The notes beneath the pieces are model-generated. The model had not been told where the DNA came from and did no database searches. It was given only the letters and a program-made list of their open reading frames with translations. The translations under genes were made by a program, and so were the position numbers. A DNA stretch of 51,565 nucleotides from Gelidibacter algens (GTDB taxonomy: Bacteria > Bacteroidota > Bacteroidia > Flavobacteriales > Flavobacteriaceae), in assembly GCF_001678675.1 (NCBI RefSeq), contig NZ_LZRN01000029.1:1-51565 (forward strand), written 5' to 3'. Below, piece after piece: positions 8,862-17,076 of the stretch (position 1 is its first letter; the number at the start of each line of letters is the position of its first letter).

Positions 8862-9602
8862 ATGAAAATTTTAAAATATCCGCTTTGGATTCTTTACCGG
8901 ATTTGGTTTTACATTTTGGTAACCCTACCAATCCTTCTGTTATTTCCTTTATTGGTGGTATCTATCCTAAAAGAGGAATGGTATCCTTATTTTTTTAAGC
9001 TGGCACGTTTATGGGCTAAAATCATTCTTGTTGGAATGGGATTTAGATGGCTTATAGAACGCGATCAAGCACCAGAATCTACACAGAGTTATATGTTTAT
9101 TGCCAACCATACGTCTATGGCAGATATTATGTTAATGTTGGTAAGTGCACAAAACCCTTTCGTTTTTGTAGGAAAAGCGGAATTGGCTAAACTTCCACTT
9201 TTCGGATTTTTCTATAAGCGTACCTGTATTTTGGTGGACAGAAGCTCTGAAAAGAGCAGAAAAGCGGTGTTTTTAAGAGCCCAGAAACGTTTAAAACAAG
9301 GGTTAAGCATCTGTATTTTTCCTGAAGGCGGTGTGCCTGACGAGAAGATTATACTGGACGAGTTTAAGGATGGGGCCTTTAGATTGGCCATTAATCATCA
9401 AATTCCGATTGTGCCCATGACTTTTGCAGATAATAAAAAACGGTTTTCCTTATGTTTTTTTAGTGGTGGACCAGGAAGGATGCGCGTTAAGGTACATCCA
9501 TTTTTGAGTACTGAAGGAATGACTTCAAAGGACGCAAAAACGCTGAATGAACAAGCGAGATCAACTATACTTGGGCAATTATTGGCTTACCACAACCATT
9601 AA
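8862..9602 (+). CDS. plsC: 1-acyl-sn-glycerol-3-phosphate acyltransferase
   Basis: A 246-residue membrane-bound acyltransferase converting lysophosphatidic acid to phosphatidic acid, the second acylation of phospholipid synthesis. The catalytic NHTSMAD (His83, Asp88) is the H-x4-D motif, and FPEGG at 153-157 is the substrate-phosphate motif; GKAELAKLPLFGFF and PIVPMTF match the other conserved blocks. One or two hydrophobic segments lie at about 13-36. An in-frame TTG at 8853 could extend the protein by three residues, but the ATG at 8862 is the more likely start. A bidirectional terminator follows its stop codon directly. Confidence 0.9.
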   Translation: MKILKYPLWILYRIWFYILVTLPILLLFPLLVVSILKEEWYPYFFKLARLWAKIILVGMGFRWLIERDQAPESTQSYMFIANHTSMADIMLMLVSAQNPFVFVGKAELAKLPLFGFFYKRTCILVDRSSEKSRKAVFLRAQKRLKQGLSICIFPEGGVPDEKIILDEFKDGAFRLAINHQIPIVPMTFADNKKRFSLCFFSGGPGRMRVKVHPFLSTEGMTSKDAKTLNEQARSTILGQLLAYHNH

Positions 9603-9604
9603 AA

Positions 9605-9630
9605 AAGCTGCTCTTGGCACAGAGCAGCTT
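9605..9630. terminator. Bidirectional terminator after plsC
   Basis: A perfect stem AAGCTGCTCT / AGAGCAGCTT with loop TGGCAC, flanked by an A run on the left. It sits between plsC (+) and the leftward barrel gene, so the A run serves as a U run for the minus-strand transcript. Confidence 0.75.
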
Positions 9631-9678
9631 CTCTTCATCATTGCAAATTGCAATAACTATCTAACCAACTAAAAAAAA

Positions 9679-11220
9679 CTAAAACTTAAAACTAAATCCT
9701 GTATATACCCCAATAAAATAAGGTCTAAAATCTCCAGAAGTATTGGTAAATGTGTTTATTTGATATTTGAACATGGGCTCAAGATTTAGTTTTAAGGTGC
9801 GCGACACGTTATAATTAAACCCTAAGCCAAAATTGGCGCTATAACTGGTGCTATTGATATTATTTGCTTCTCCCACAAGCAAACGTTCACTTTCAATCAA
9901 CGAGTAAATCTCATTAGTATTAAGAAAGAGTGTGCTAAAACCACCAATAACATTCAATCCGAATTTGGTATTGATAATGCTGTATTCTAATTCTAAAGGC
10001 ACTTCAATATAACCAAACCGCTGCTCCAAAGCCCCATCGGCATTTAAGACTAAAAATTGCGGTGCGGAATTCACATTAATGTTAGAAGTGCTCAAATAAG
10101 AATTTGAGGCACTTTGATTTTTAAAGTTGATATTACGCAATTCTGCCTTGCCTGTCTTTCCGCTGAAACTATTTATGTCATTAAAGGCAATAACACCATC
10201 AGTGCTATAACCTAAATCTACCTTATTGATTCCTGCCCTTATTTTTATCTTATCATTTAGGGCGTAACTCCCGCTAATGCCATAACTCATATTGACCTCA
10301 CCACTTTTGGTGTTATTTACAAACTGCCCGTCAATTGACGAGCCTTTACCTAAGCTGTTAAAATAAACAGGTGCCACATTAGGGGTAATGTTCCACCTGT
10401 TGGGTTGCTCTTCTTTTTCTTCTTCATTTGTAGGATTAGCTTTGGCAATAGCATCCTCAATACTTTCTTCTTTAGTTGAAGCTGCGAGATCTTTATCTGG
10501 AGTGATCTTTTCGGTTTCCTTTGATATATTTTGATCTGAAACTCTAGTTACCTCGGTATTCGCTTTTTTGCCATCAAGAATGGTTTTAGCACTTTCATTG
10601 CTTGGGCTGATAACTTCATCATTAGAGTTAGGCTGCGATAGATTTGAAGTGTTTTTAACGATAACGTCTTCCTTAGAATTTAAAGTAGCTGTTTGATCTT
10701 TTTGAGAAGCATTTTGTCCGGCTTGTGAATTGGACGTTGTATTGGAATTTTCTCTTGAAGAAGCCTCATGCGCAATTTGGTCGCCTGTTTTGTTATTGAT
10801 GGTGGCAAGGTGCTGCGTCTTGTTGTTTTTAGAATTAATGCTATCTGCTTGAGCAGGGTTCGTATTACCTATGGTATTAGAATTATCCTTTCCAAATTCG
10901 CTTGAATTGTTTTTATTTTTATCGGTGGTAGTTGTCTTGGTACCTTCAGATGAGCTCTTGTTAGTTTTAGTGCCAACCACAGTATGATTAGGCGTAGTCA
11001 AATTGTTGTCTTTGTTAAATACGGCATTGCCAACCGTAAGCAACAACGCTAACAGGGCCGCAACGCCTGCCGTTTTCCACCAAAAAGGAACCACGCGGCG
11101 TTTCCGCTCGTCTTTATGAAGCTCTTGGTGTATGTTTTCCCATACGGCATCGTCAGGAGTGGCTTCAAAACTCTTGAATTTCTCCTGAAAAAGGCGGTCT
11201 ATATGTTTTTTTTCATTCAT
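9679..11220 (-). CDS. Trans-envelope anti-sigma-like protein with outer-membrane barrel
   Basis: The 513-residue protein has three parts. Residues 1-42 are charged and cytoplasmic (DRLFQEKFKSFEATPDDAVWENI), resembling the N-termini of Bacteroidetes anti-sigma proteins. Residues 46-68 form one transmembrane helix. Residues about 70-270 are a low-complexity linker rich in N, S, T, K and Q. From about 274 on, alternating strands end in a terminal aromatic FKF, as in porin-type outer-membrane beta-barrels. One chain would thus start in the cytoplasm, cross the inner membrane and end in the outer membrane. The start codon directly follows the sigma-factor stop with no spacer, so it very likely controls or senses for that sigma factor; this role is inference. 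It lacks a classical signal peptide. Confidence 0.72.
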   Translation of the reverse strand: MNEKKHIDRLFQEKFKSFEATPDDAVWENIHQELHKDERKRRVVPFWWKTAGVAALLALLLTVGNAVFNKDNNLTTPNHTVVGTKTNKSSSEGTKTTTTDKNKNNSSEFGKDNSNTIGNTNPAQADSINSKNNKTQHLATINNKTGDQIAHEASSRENSNTTSNSQAGQNASQKDQTATLNSKEDVIVKNTSNLSQPNSNDEVISPSNESAKTILDGKKANTEVTRVSDQNISKETEKITPDKDLAASTKEESIEDAIAKANPTNEEEKEEQPNRWNITPNVAPVYFNSLGKGSSIDGQFVNNTKSGEVNMSYGISGSYALNDKIKIRAGINKVDLGYSTDGVIAFNDINSFSGKTGKAELRNINFKNQSASNSYLSTSNINVNSAPQFLVLNADGALEQRFGYIEVPLELEYSIINTKFGLNVIGGFSTLFLNTNEIYSLIESERLLVGEANNINSTSYSANFGLGFNYNVSRTLKLNLEPMFKYQINTFTNTSGDFRPYFIGVYTGFSFKF

Positions 11221-11763
11221 TTATAAACTTTGCGAATTGGATCGCGTTTTATAATGTTCAATTTTTTCTTTTAAAATCATTCGTGCCCTAGCAAGATTTG
11301 ATTTGGTAGTTCCTGTGGAAATATTGAGCATTTCAGCAATTTCCTTATGCGAATAATCATCTAACACATAAAGATTGAACACCAATCGGTATCTGTCTGG
11401 CAATTCCTGAATAATACCCAATAAAAAATCAAGACTCACCTCGTCTTCATTAATTTCAATGGCATCATCTTCTATTTGATCTTCATTGACGATGTCAAAA
11501 ACACCAACACTTCTATAACGCTGAAGCGCAGTATTGATGGTGATGCGTTTCATCCAACCTTCCAAAGAACCTTTATGGCTAAACTGATCCATCTTTTTAA
11601 AAATGGTCACAAAGGCATCCTGCAGATTGTCTTGTGCCTCTGCATAATTTTTAGAATACTTAAGACATAGCGAAAACAGTTTGCCCGAGAAGAGCTTGTA
11701 TATTTGGCTTTGTGCTTGAGCATCGTTCTTTTTACAATTGATGATGAGTTGTTCTAAACTCAC
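11221..11763 (-). CDS. RNA polymerase ECF sigma factor
   Basis: A 180-residue group IV sigma factor. Region 2 lies at about 20-90 (AEAQDNLQDAFVTIFKKMDQFSHKGSLEGWMKRITINTALQ, split here as one conserved block) and region 4 at about 115-170 (LPDRYRLVFNLYVLDDYSHKEIAEMLN then the recognition helix GTTKSNLARAR). The reading frame starts at a GTG at 11763; no in-frame ATG near it fits better. The downstream trans-envelope protein abuts it, and two small lipoprotein genes lie 29 bp and about 420 bp upstream in the same direction, so all four may form one transcript. The target promoter is unknown. Confidence 0.9.
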   Translation of the reverse strand: MSLEQLIINCKKNDAQAQSQIYKLFSGKLFSLCLKYSKNYAEAQDNLQDAFVTIFKKMDQFSHKGSLEGWMKRITINTALQRYRSVGVFDIVNEDQIEDDAIEINEDEVSLDFLLGIIQELPDRYRLVFNLYVLDDYSHKEIAEMLNISTGTTKSNLARARMILKEKIEHYKTRSNSQSL

Positions 11764-11792
11764 ATGTTTTAGTATTAGTGGTTTTCGGCATT

Positions 11793-12125
11793 TTATTTTA
11801 CTTCAACAATGTACATTAGTGGATATCCAATTCCCAATGTTGTACAAGCCACAGCTTCATCATTTTTAGGGGCTCTAACTTTGACTTTAATTTTCTTCCC
11901 TTCAATTTTATATGCGTCGGGTAAATTGATTTCGTAGAATATATTTTCAAAATCATATGTTGGAACTCCAGGCACAGCATTATTAAATTTAATCAAAAAT
12001 AAATTTCCACAATCCAATCCTTTCTCTAAAACTGTTGCGTCTTGAAATTCGTCATTCGTGTCATCTTTACTGCATGAAACTATAATGAAATTCAAAAAAA
12101 TAACTATGCAAATTAATTTTTTCAT
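11793..12125 (-). CDS. Small lipoprotein, function unknown
   Basis: A 110-residue protein with a lipoprotein signal (FIIVSC, Cys18 as lipidation site). The mature part has two further cysteines (in GLDCGN and AVACTTLG) that could pair, and is likely a compact beta domain. I do not recognise a family. It ends 29 bp before the sigma-factor start and begins 29 bp after the preceding lipoprotein gene, on the same strand, so it probably belongs to the same transcription unit and might be a sensor or target of that sigma system (inference). Confidence 0.7.
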   Translation of the reverse strand: MKKLICIVIFLNFIIVSCSKDDTNDEFQDATVLEKGLDCGNLFLIKFNNAVPGVPTYDFENIFYEINLPDAYKIEGKKIKVKVRAPKNDEAVACTTLGIGYPLMYIVEVK

Positions 12126-12154
12126 GAATTATATATTTGGTTCTTGTGTCTTAT

Positions 12155-12562
12155 TTATTCCACAACAGGCACTTCTACAATATAATATAAATCTGTTCCG
12201 CTGTCATCCTTCCCTTGCCAAAACTTAAAAATGTAAGTGCCATTGCTTGTTACTTTAAAGTTGAAGGTCGCTTGAGCTTCTCCTTCTTCGGCAAGTCCGC
12301 AATTTTCGTTAGGAAAAAAAGTGTTCATCACAGCAACGGTCCGTTGGTTTAAGTTGCGGGTATAATAAAAATCATAAAAAACATAACATCCAGCAGGTCT
12401 AATATAGGTTACAGTTATCGGGTAAATTTCTCCAAGAATAAATTCTTCAGGAATGTCTACGCTTTCAATAGGCAAAATCTCATTGTAAAACTCGTTGGAA
12501 TCGTCTGTATTACAAGAAGCCAAAGACAACATTACCGCACATATAAAAATTAACTTTTTCAT
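12155..12562 (-). CDS. Small lipoprotein, function unknown
   Basis: A 135-residue protein with a lipoprotein signal (LSLASC, Cys17) followed by an acidic stretch (NTDDSNEFYNE). Two cysteines in the mature part (PAGCYVF and NENCGLAE) could form a disulfide. The C-terminal strand pattern ATFNFKVTSNGTYIFKFWQG resembles an immunoglobulin-like or GOLD-type beta-sandwich, but I cannot assign a family. It is the first gene of the putative lipoprotein-lipoprotein-sigma-barrel unit, and shares with its neighbour the signal start MKKLI and the ending YIVEV, suggesting the two may be distant paralogues. Confidence 0.7.
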   Translation of the reverse strand: MKKLIFICAVMLSLASCNTDDSNEFYNEILPIESVDIPEEFILGEIYPITVTYIRPAGCYVFYDFYYTRNLNQRTVAVMNTFFPNENCGLAEEGEAQATFNFKVTSNGTYIFKFWQGKDDSGTDLYYIVEVPVVE

Positions 12563-12637
12563 AAGAATTTGATTTAATTAAAGATTCCTTTACATTCGTT
12601 AGATGCAGCTCATGCATAAAGGTTGCGTTGTAAATAA

Positions 12638-12663
12638 AAAAATCCCTCGTAAAAGGGATTTTT
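12638..12663 (-). terminator. Terminator of recA
   Basis: A 10 bp perfect stem AAAAATCCCT / AGGGATTTTT around CGTAAA, 35 bp past the recA stop. Read on the minus strand it ends in a U run, as for an intrinsic terminator. Confidence 0.75.
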
Positions 12664-12697
12664 ATAATTTATGTTTCAACTCTTGATTAATCGTGAT

Positions 12698-13714
12698 TTA
12701 CTCATCACCAGAAGTAGCAGCTTTGGCTATTTTTCTAACCTTGGCCTCAAGCTCATCCATCAACTCAGGATTGTCTTTAATTAGGGCTTTAACAGCATCT
12801 CTACCTTGGCCTAGTTTTGTCTCTTCATAGCTAAACCATGAGCCGCTTTTCTTTACAATTTCATTTTCTACGGCAATATCTAAAATCTCACCAACTTTAG
12901 AAATTCCTTCGCCGTACATGATGTCAAACTCTGCCATTTTAAAAGGCGGAGCCACTTTATTTTTCACCACCTTAACACGCGTTTTATTACCAGATACGCT
13001 ACCATCAGTTTCTTTTATTTGAGTTGAACGTCTGATATCCAGCCTTACAGAAGCATAGAATTTTAAGGCATTACCACCAGTTGTAGTTTCAGGATTCCCA
13101 AACATCACACCAATTTTTTCACGTAGTTGGTTAATGAAAATCACGGTACAGTTTGTTTTACTGATCGAGCCCGTAAGTTTTCTTAGAGCTTGAGACATCA
13201 ATCGGGCATGCAAGCCCATTTTGGAGTCGCCCATTTCGCCTTCAATCTCACTTTTAGGAGTCAATGCCGCAACAGAATCGATAACTACGATATCAATAGC
13301 GCCAGAGCGAATTAAATTATCGGCAATTTCCAAGGCTTGTTCACCATTGTCAGGTTGCGAAATAATCAAGTTTTCTAAGTCTACGCCTAATTTCTCAGCA
13401 TAGGTTCTATCAAAGGCGTGCTCTGCATCAATAAATGCAGCAATACCACCAGTTTTTTGCGCTTCGGCTATGGCGTGTAACGTTAGCGTTGTTTTACCAG
13501 ACGATTCTGGGCCATATATTTCAATCACCCTACCACGTGGATATCCACCAACACCTAAAGCGATATCCAAACCTAAGGATCCTGAAGAAATGGCCTCAAC
13601 ATCAACCACAGATTTGTCACTCATTTTCATCACAGTCCCTTTGCCATAGGCTTTATCCAACTTATCTAAAGTAAGTTGTAGGGCTTTTAATTTTGCTTCT
13701 TTTTCACTACTCAT
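12698..13714 (-). CDS. recA: Recombinase RecA
   Basis: A 338-residue RecA, the ATP-dependent strand-exchange protein that drives homologous recombination and SOS co-proteolysis. The Walker A motif is GPESSGKT at 68-75, the Walker B strand is [11 protein letters not shown], and the L2 loop [21 protein letters not shown] is conserved. Length matches the bacterial family (about 340). It is transcribed alone, with its own terminator. I saw no clear LexA-type operator in the upstream region 13715-13790. Confidence 0.98.
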   Translation of the reverse strand: MSSEKEAKLKALQLTLDKLDKAYGKGTVMKMSDKSVVDVEAISSGSLGLDIALGVGGYPRGRVIEIYGPESSGKTTLTLHAIAEAQKTGGIAAFIDAEHAFDRTYAEKLGVDLENLIISQPDNGEQALEIADNLIRSGAIDIVVIDSVAALTPKSEIEGEMGDSKMGLHARLMSQALRKLTGSISKTNCTVIFINQLREKIGVMFGNPETTTGGNALKFYASVRLDIRRSTQIKETDGSVSGNKTRVKVVKNKVAPPFKMAEFDIMYGEGISKVGEILDIAVENEIVKKSGSWFSYEETKLGQGRDAVKALIKDNPELMDELEAKVRKIAKAATSGDE

Positions 13715-13894
13715 TTGTTGTTCTTTTTCTAAATTTTATCGAGCTAAATTACGATTTTTTTTTCATCTTAATAATCTTAATGACGCAACCTTTTTATAGT
13801 TTTTGCATCTATTTAATAAGATTGGGAAATCTTGCTATGAAGTGGGTCATTTTATAAGATGCCACGTTTTATCTGAGTTTTAATAACCTTTAAA

Positions 13895-13996
13895 ATGCAC
13901 CAGATGAAGTTTTTTAAGAAAATTATTTTTAACAACGCATTGGGCGTTTCAATTGCCATAAGTGTAAATGGTAATTGTAAAGCCGATGGAGGTTAG
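13895..13996 (+). CDS. Candidate 33-residue peptide ORF
   Basis: The ORF opens at ATG 13895 (second ATG at 13904, MKFFKK) and ends at TAG 13994. It has a basic start (KFFKK), a hydrophobic middle (ALGVSIAISV), and ends CKADGG, so it resembles a signal or leader peptide. It lies alone in the 518 bp between the divergent recA and trhO genes and is followed by a hairpin at 13997-14045 and a strong terminator at 14056-14091, so a short plus-strand transcript probably exists. Alternatively the transcript is a non-coding RNA and this ORF is chance. I do not recognise the peptide. Confidence 0.45.
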   Translation: MHQMKFFKKIIFNNALGVSIAISVNGNCKADGG

Positions 13997-14045
13997 CTCG
14001 TTATGTATTTTATAAATGGAAATTTAAAAAATATTTGATAACGAG
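13997..14045 (+). other. Stem-loop after the 33-residue ORF
   Basis: An 8 bp perfect inverted repeat, CTCGTTAT at 13997-14004 and ATAACGAG at 14038-14045, encloses an AT-rich 33-base loop. It begins one base after the ORF stop codon and precedes the terminator by 10 bases. Confidence 0.6.
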
Positions 14046-14055
14046 TTAGTCCTCG

Positions 14056-14091
14056 AAAAAGCACCTAAGATTGATCTTCGGTGCTTTTTTT
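14056..14091 (+). terminator. Intrinsic terminator of the small transcript
   Basis: Outer stem GCACC / GGTGC, inner stem AAGAT / ATCTT separated by one T-C mismatch, loop TG, and a run of seven T. A flanking A run extends the outer stem. This is among the strongest intrinsic terminators in the window and has no annotated upstream gene except the 33-residue ORF. Confidence 0.85.
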
Positions 14092-14102
14092 ATGGAGATA
14101 CG

Positions 14103-14180
14103 ACAGATGACAGATGACCGATGACCGTTACTGCCGACTGCTCGCCCGTCCGAAGCTTTTGCGAAGGCGGGATGACTGCC
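14103..14180. repeat. Short direct repeats and GC-rich inverted motif
   Basis: GACAGAT / GACAGAT / GACCGAT / GACCGTT follow one another at 14102-14129. They are followed by CCCGTCC...GGCGGG, a partly paired GC-rich element that stands out from the AT-rich surroundings. It looks like a remnant of a dispersed intergenic element. No gene is seen here. Confidence 0.4.
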
Positions 14181-14192
14181 ACATTTTTTCCC

Positions 14193-14200
14193 TATCTTTG
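14193..14200 (+). promoter_or_regulatory. Candidate -7 box for trhO
   Basis: TATCTTTG matches the Bacteroidetes -7 consensus TAnnTTTG exactly and lies 32 bp ahead of the trhO start codon. No TTG is found at the proper -33 distance, so the promoter is only half supported. Confidence 0.5.
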
Positions 14201-14232
14201 CCCCACTTTAACCTTAAAACAATTAGTATAGC

Positions 14233-15297
14233 ATGCAACTGTACAATAACTTAAGCGCTAAAGAAAGAGCAGCACTTATTGATCAAGCGGGAAAAGACCG
14301 TTTGACCATCTCTTTCTATGCCTACGCCAAAATTGGCAATCCGGAAATTTTTAGAAATCACATGTTTCTAGCTTGGAACGCTCTTGATGTTCTTGGTAGA
14401 ATCTATGTGGCCCATGAAGGTATCAATGCCCAATTATCATTACCAGCCGATCAGTTTGAACCATTTAAAACCCATTTGGATAGTATTACCTTTTTGGAAA
14501 ACGTCCGTCTCAATATTGCTATTGAGCAGGATAATTTTGCGTTTTTAAAACTCAAGGTCAAAGTGCGCGATAAAATTGTAGCTGACGGATTGAACGATGC
14601 TACATTTGATGTGACCAATAAAGGTATTCATTTGGATGCAGCGCGGTTTAATGAACTTATTGAAGATCAAAATACCGTTTTGGTAGATATGAGGAACCAT
14701 TATGAAAGTGAAATTGGTCATTTTAAAAATGCCGTAACTCCTGATGTGGATACGTTCAGAGAATCTTTGGATATTATTGAGGCCGATTTGAAAGACCATA
14801 AAGAAGATAGAAACTTAGTCATGTATTGTACTGGAGGCATCCGTTGTGAAAAAGCAAGTGCGTATTACAAGCATAAAGGCTTTAAAAATGTGTTTCAGTT
14901 AGATGGTGGGATCATAAATTATGTGAGACAGATCAATGAAGAAGGTTTGGAAAATAAATTTATTGGAAAGAACTTTGTGTTTGACCAACGACGGTCAGAA
15001 CGTATTTCTGAAGATGTCATTGCCCAATGCCATCAATGCGGCCAACCTGCTGATTTACATACCAATTGTGCCAATGACGCATGCCATTTATTATTTATCC
15101 AATGTGAAGGTTGCAAAGCAAAAATGGAAAACTGCTGCTCAACTACTTGTATGGAAGTGAGCCGATTGCCATATGATGAGCAAAAAGAACTCAGAAAAGG
15201 ACAAGGCAACAGCAATGATATCTTTAAAAAAGGACGCGCTGATCATTTGTCTTATAAAAAGGACCTGCGAAATATTTTTGAAGTACTGCAGCAATAA
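14233..15297 (+). CDS. trhO: tRNA uridine(34) hydroxylase TrhO, rhodanese type
   Basis: A 354-residue rhodanese-domain enzyme. The TrhO/YceA family uses oxygen to hydroxylate uridine 34 of certain tRNAs to 5-hydroxyuridine, a wobble-base modification. Residues 1-125 form the N-terminal ferredoxin-like domain, and the rhodanese domain lies at about 135-235 with the active-site loop CTGGIRC (Cys199, Cys205). A cysteine-rich tail at about 263-302 (CHQCGQ, CANDAC, CEGCKAK, CCSTTC) probably binds zinc. The tail and length match the long form of the family. A terminator follows directly. Confidence 0.92.
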   Translation: MQLYNNLSAKERAALIDQAGKDRLTISFYAYAKIGNPEIFRNHMFLAWNALDVLGRIYVAHEGINAQLSLPADQFEPFKTHLDSITFLENVRLNIAIEQDNFAFLKLKVKVRDKIVADGLNDATFDVTNKGIHLDAARFNELIEDQNTVLVDMRNHYESEIGHFKNAVTPDVDTFRESLDIIEADLKDHKEDRNLVMYCTGGIRCEKASAYYKHKGFKNVFQLDGGIINYVRQINEEGLENKFIGKNFVFDQRRSERISEDVIAQCHQCGQPADLHTNCANDACHLLFIQCEGCKAKMENCCSTTCMEVSRLPYDEQKELRKGQGNSNDIFKKGRADHLSYKKDLRNIFEVLQQ

Positions 15298-15300
15298 AAA

Positions 15301-15329
15301 AAAGGCTTACGTAGTTTTTCGAAGCCTTT
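15301..15329. terminator. Terminator between trhO and the M23 gene
   Basis: An 8 bp stem AAAGGCTT / AAGCCTTT closes a 13-base loop, with an A run on its left. It lies between two convergent genes and can serve both. Confidence 0.65.
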
Positions 15330-15342
15330 ACTATTTGCAAGC

Positions 15343-16754
15343 TTATTCTTTTATCAATTTTATGATTTTGTGCTGGTTGGAATTCCCTTCTAAAGTCAAA
15401 AAGTACATACCTTTTGAAAGTGATTCAAGGTTTATTTCTTTGATGCCTTCATTAGAAGTACTGATAACTGAAACTGTTTTGCCCAAAACATCTGTAACCG
15501 TAGCTTTCTGAATCATACTTTTGGAAATAACGGTGACGCGATTTTTAAAAGGATTTGGATAGATGGATGTGGTGCTAAAATCTTCTTCATCAAGGCCTAA
15601 TACTCCAGTAACATTGAAGCTATGGGTTACCGTTTGAAGTTGATAGGTGGCTTGCCACCTCCACTGACCGTTCATATTGTAAACACCTGAATAGTACCAC
15701 ATCCACCAAGAGCTGTCGTAATTGTCAACTAAAGTGTAATCCCAATTATACAAGATCGAATCATCTGGTCTGATGATTTTTAAATTTATGGAGGTTCCAG
15801 CAAGCTGATCTCTCAAATAAACCCCAAAATGAATCTGGTCAGCAGCATTAAAATCATCACTTTCATAGGTGATTTCTGGGTTAGGACATTCAGGAAAAAC
15901 AGGAATATTGCCATGGGTTAACACAGCATTGATTTTTGGATCTGTGTGTGGTCTTTGATTTTGCCACCAAGAATCAGAATTGAGGCTGTTACAATTACCT
16001 GAAAAAGGATCAATCAAAACGTCAGGATCGATGGACGCATACACCTCAAAATGTAAATGTGGAGTTGCAGAATTTCCAGAACTTCCTACAATACCCAGAA
16101 ATTCACCTTCAGCTACCATATCACCAACAATTTTTGTAGTCAACGAATTTTTTTTCATATGGCCATATAGAGCAACACTTCCATCAGCATGTTGCACATA
16201 TACAGCATTCCAAACATTATCATTGTTTGTGCAGCTTCTATCAAATTGTGAACCCCCTTTGGCCATAATTTGACCAGCAGCGGCAGCAATGATCTCTACA
16301 CCGTTTTGGTCAACCATTTTCCACGCAAACGGCCAAGTCACGAGATCTACACCGGCGTGGTTATAACCAGCACTTGTATCATAAGTTTTAGTGCCACAGT
16401 TAAAGTCTAATATTTTGTTTGGATATGTCATGTCCTGATCTACATAGAATCTGGCAGTATAAATATCATCATAATTGATACCAGCTGCTTTTCTGATAGG
16501 CCAAGAAAATAAAGGATGACTGATAATTTTTTTAGCACCATCAAAGGCCAACTTGTTCTGCGTTTTTAACTGTGCAATACCGGTTTAATTTCCGCTTTAA
16601 CTGCATCTCTTTGATAATCAGTTAAACAAGGCGCTTGGTTTCCGTTCAGGGGGTACGCGCCTCCTACCACGTTGGCATTCATATCTTGTGCATATGTATG
16701 GTGGACGGTAAAGATCAAAAAGCCAATAAAAAATAAAGTAAAGTTCGATTTCAT
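15343..16754 (-). pseudogene. Frameshifted secreted M23 peptidase with type IX sorting domain
   Basis: Two frames make up one gene. The first (16754 to 16566) codes a signal peptide (cleavage after HHTYAQ) and about 40 mature residues, then hits TAA. The second (open through 16551 to 15343) codes an M23 domain with an intact zinc site (HAGVD and HLHFEV, plus ALYGHM), a beta-rich region, and a C-terminal sorting domain from about SIYPNPFKNRVTV to KIIKLIKE. Restoring one base near 16567-16569 (AGTTAAAAA to AGTTTAAAAA) joins them as HSLKTQNKLAF, giving a 470-residue protein. As read, the enzyme lacks its signal peptide and cannot be exported. The function would be peptidoglycan or protein cleavage outside the cell. 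Sequencing error remains possible. Confidence 0.85.
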
Positions 16755-17076
16755 GATGCTGTTTATTTAATGGTTACTTACACAACATCGAAGCGTTTTG
16801 AAAATGTGAGCAGGAGCATTTTCGAACATGTTAGAAACGGGTAGTTAAAGTTAATTAATAATTTTAATACACTGTTATTAAGAGTCTTGTAATTTTTTAA
16901 ACGATTATATCGAGTTACATGATCTTCAATTATACAACTGAAATAAATAATCTTATCTTTACGTTCTGAAAGTATATGGCATTGCCTTTTCCGTTATGGT
17001 GGTAATTTTTTTACAGACCAAGGCCATAATTATTAATCCTCATTCGTTACCAGACGAATTTTATATATAACATAGC
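16755..17076. other. Intergenic region with leader hairpins
   Basis: No gene is seen in these 322 bp between two divergent genes. A 7 bp inverted repeat GAAAATG / CATTTTC lies at 16800-16823. TATCTTTA at 16954-16961 resembles a -7 box reading rightward, which would give the ricT-like gene a leader of about 110 bases. That leader contains the small hairpin ATTCGT / ACGAAT just ahead of the start codon. Confidence 0.5.
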
